The notes under the pieces are model-generated. The model had not been told where the DNA came from and did not search any database. It saw only the letters and a list, made by a program, of their open reading frames with translations. DNA of 64,000 nucleotides from an uncultured Oscillospiraceae bacterium (GTDB lineage Bacteria > Bacillota > Clostridia > Oscillospirales > Ruminococcaceae), in assembly GCA_904397845.1 (NCBI GenBank), contig CAJFOX010000019.1, positions 20,700 to 84,699 of the forward strand, given 5' to 3'. Made by a program: the position numbers and the translations under genes. The stretch's first letter is position 1. Each line of letters starts with the position of its first letter. Below, one piece after another: positions 63,973 through 64,000 of this stretch.

Positions 63973-64000
63973 GGGAGCATAGCTCAGCTGGGAGAGCATC
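63973..64000 (+). tRNA. tRNA gene, 5' 28 bases only (probably tRNA-Val)
   Basis: GGGAGCA (acceptor arm), TA, GCTC-AGCTGGGA-GAGC (D arm with conserved A14, G18 and G19), then ATC entering the anticodon arm. The window ends before the anticodon. GGGAGCATAGCTCAGC with GAGCATC resembles clostridial tRNA-Val, but the identity is a guess. Confidence 0.75.

Noticed and set aside
1..64000. CRISPR arrays, toxin-antitoxin pairs, restriction or other named defence systems, integrons
   Set aside because: No regularly spaced repeats and no gene pairs with those motifs were seen anywhere in the window.

Overview
The window is chromosomal DNA from a spore-forming Firmicute of the class Clostridia, most likely an Oscillospiraceae/Ruminococcaceae-type anaerobe. 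Support for this is the sporulation genes (a SipL-like SPOCS/LysM protein and SpoIIE), the Firmicute order of the str genes (rpsL-rpsG-fusA-tuf), strong AGGAGG ribosome sites, consensus sigma-A promoters with 17-18 bp spacers, several GTG and TTG starts, and small clostridial families (DUF951, DUF6062). Almost all of it reads as core genome. No insertion sequence, prophage, CRISPR array or integrase was seen.

Layout. 1-2616: the first codons of a TcdA-like gene (minus), a 52-codon gene, the spore morphogenesis gene sipL and a small membrane protein. 3000-7377: a three-gene surface-glycan unit (priming phosphoglycosyltransferase, O-antigen ligase/polymerase-like protein, GT4 glycosyltransferase). 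7520-10593: a BlaI-type repressor with its own TACA-N2-TGTA operator, plus an M56 (BlaR1-like) protease whose C-terminal sensor is a GLUG-repeat domain rather than a penicillin-binding domain. 10755-12218: a DUF401 permease behind a foldable leader RNA. 12409-16467: gltX diverging from spoIIE. 16492-19531: a GNAT protein with an odd leader, an OGG1-type glycosylase and a DUF6062 protein. 19532-23613: a TTTTCCAC-rich AT-rich spacer, a tail-anchored small protein, rlmB and a degenerate P-type ATPase. 23761-25859: a split chromate-transporter pair and a LysR regulator. 26158-27547 (minus): an S1-domain protein and an unknown protein.

27621-33880 is a long operon of housekeeping genes (DUF951, prfA, tsaC/sua5, coaE, lytic transglycosylase, M18 aminopeptidase, ferredoxin-type aldo/keto reductase). 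33981-41658 is rpoB-rpoC with its own consensus promoter, and 41798-46548 the str operon with an internal tuf promoter. 46633-47181 (minus) is a pyruvate-kinase-C-terminal-like orphan. 47456-52588 is lepB-rbgA-rnhB-yraN-dipeptidase-thrC, followed by a phosphoesterase. 53378-61712 is a proteostasis block (tig, clpP, clpX, lon) running into engB and lysA. The window closes with a YerC/TrpR-like regulator, a methyltransferase, hslO (Hsp33) and the first bases of a tRNA behind a consensus promoter.

Most unusual: (1) the P-type-ATPase-like protein at 21226-23613, which keeps the fold signatures but has lost the catalytic motifs and carries a long acidic cytosolic head; (2) the BlaI/M56-GLUG sensor pair at 7520-10593; (3) the structured leader before the DUF401 gene; (4) a GNAT gene whose Shine-Dalgarno and start codon are separated by a terminator-like hairpin; (5) the 60-70-residue tail on EngB and the histone-like lysine tail on trigger factor. 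All functional statements come from reading motifs; no database search was run.
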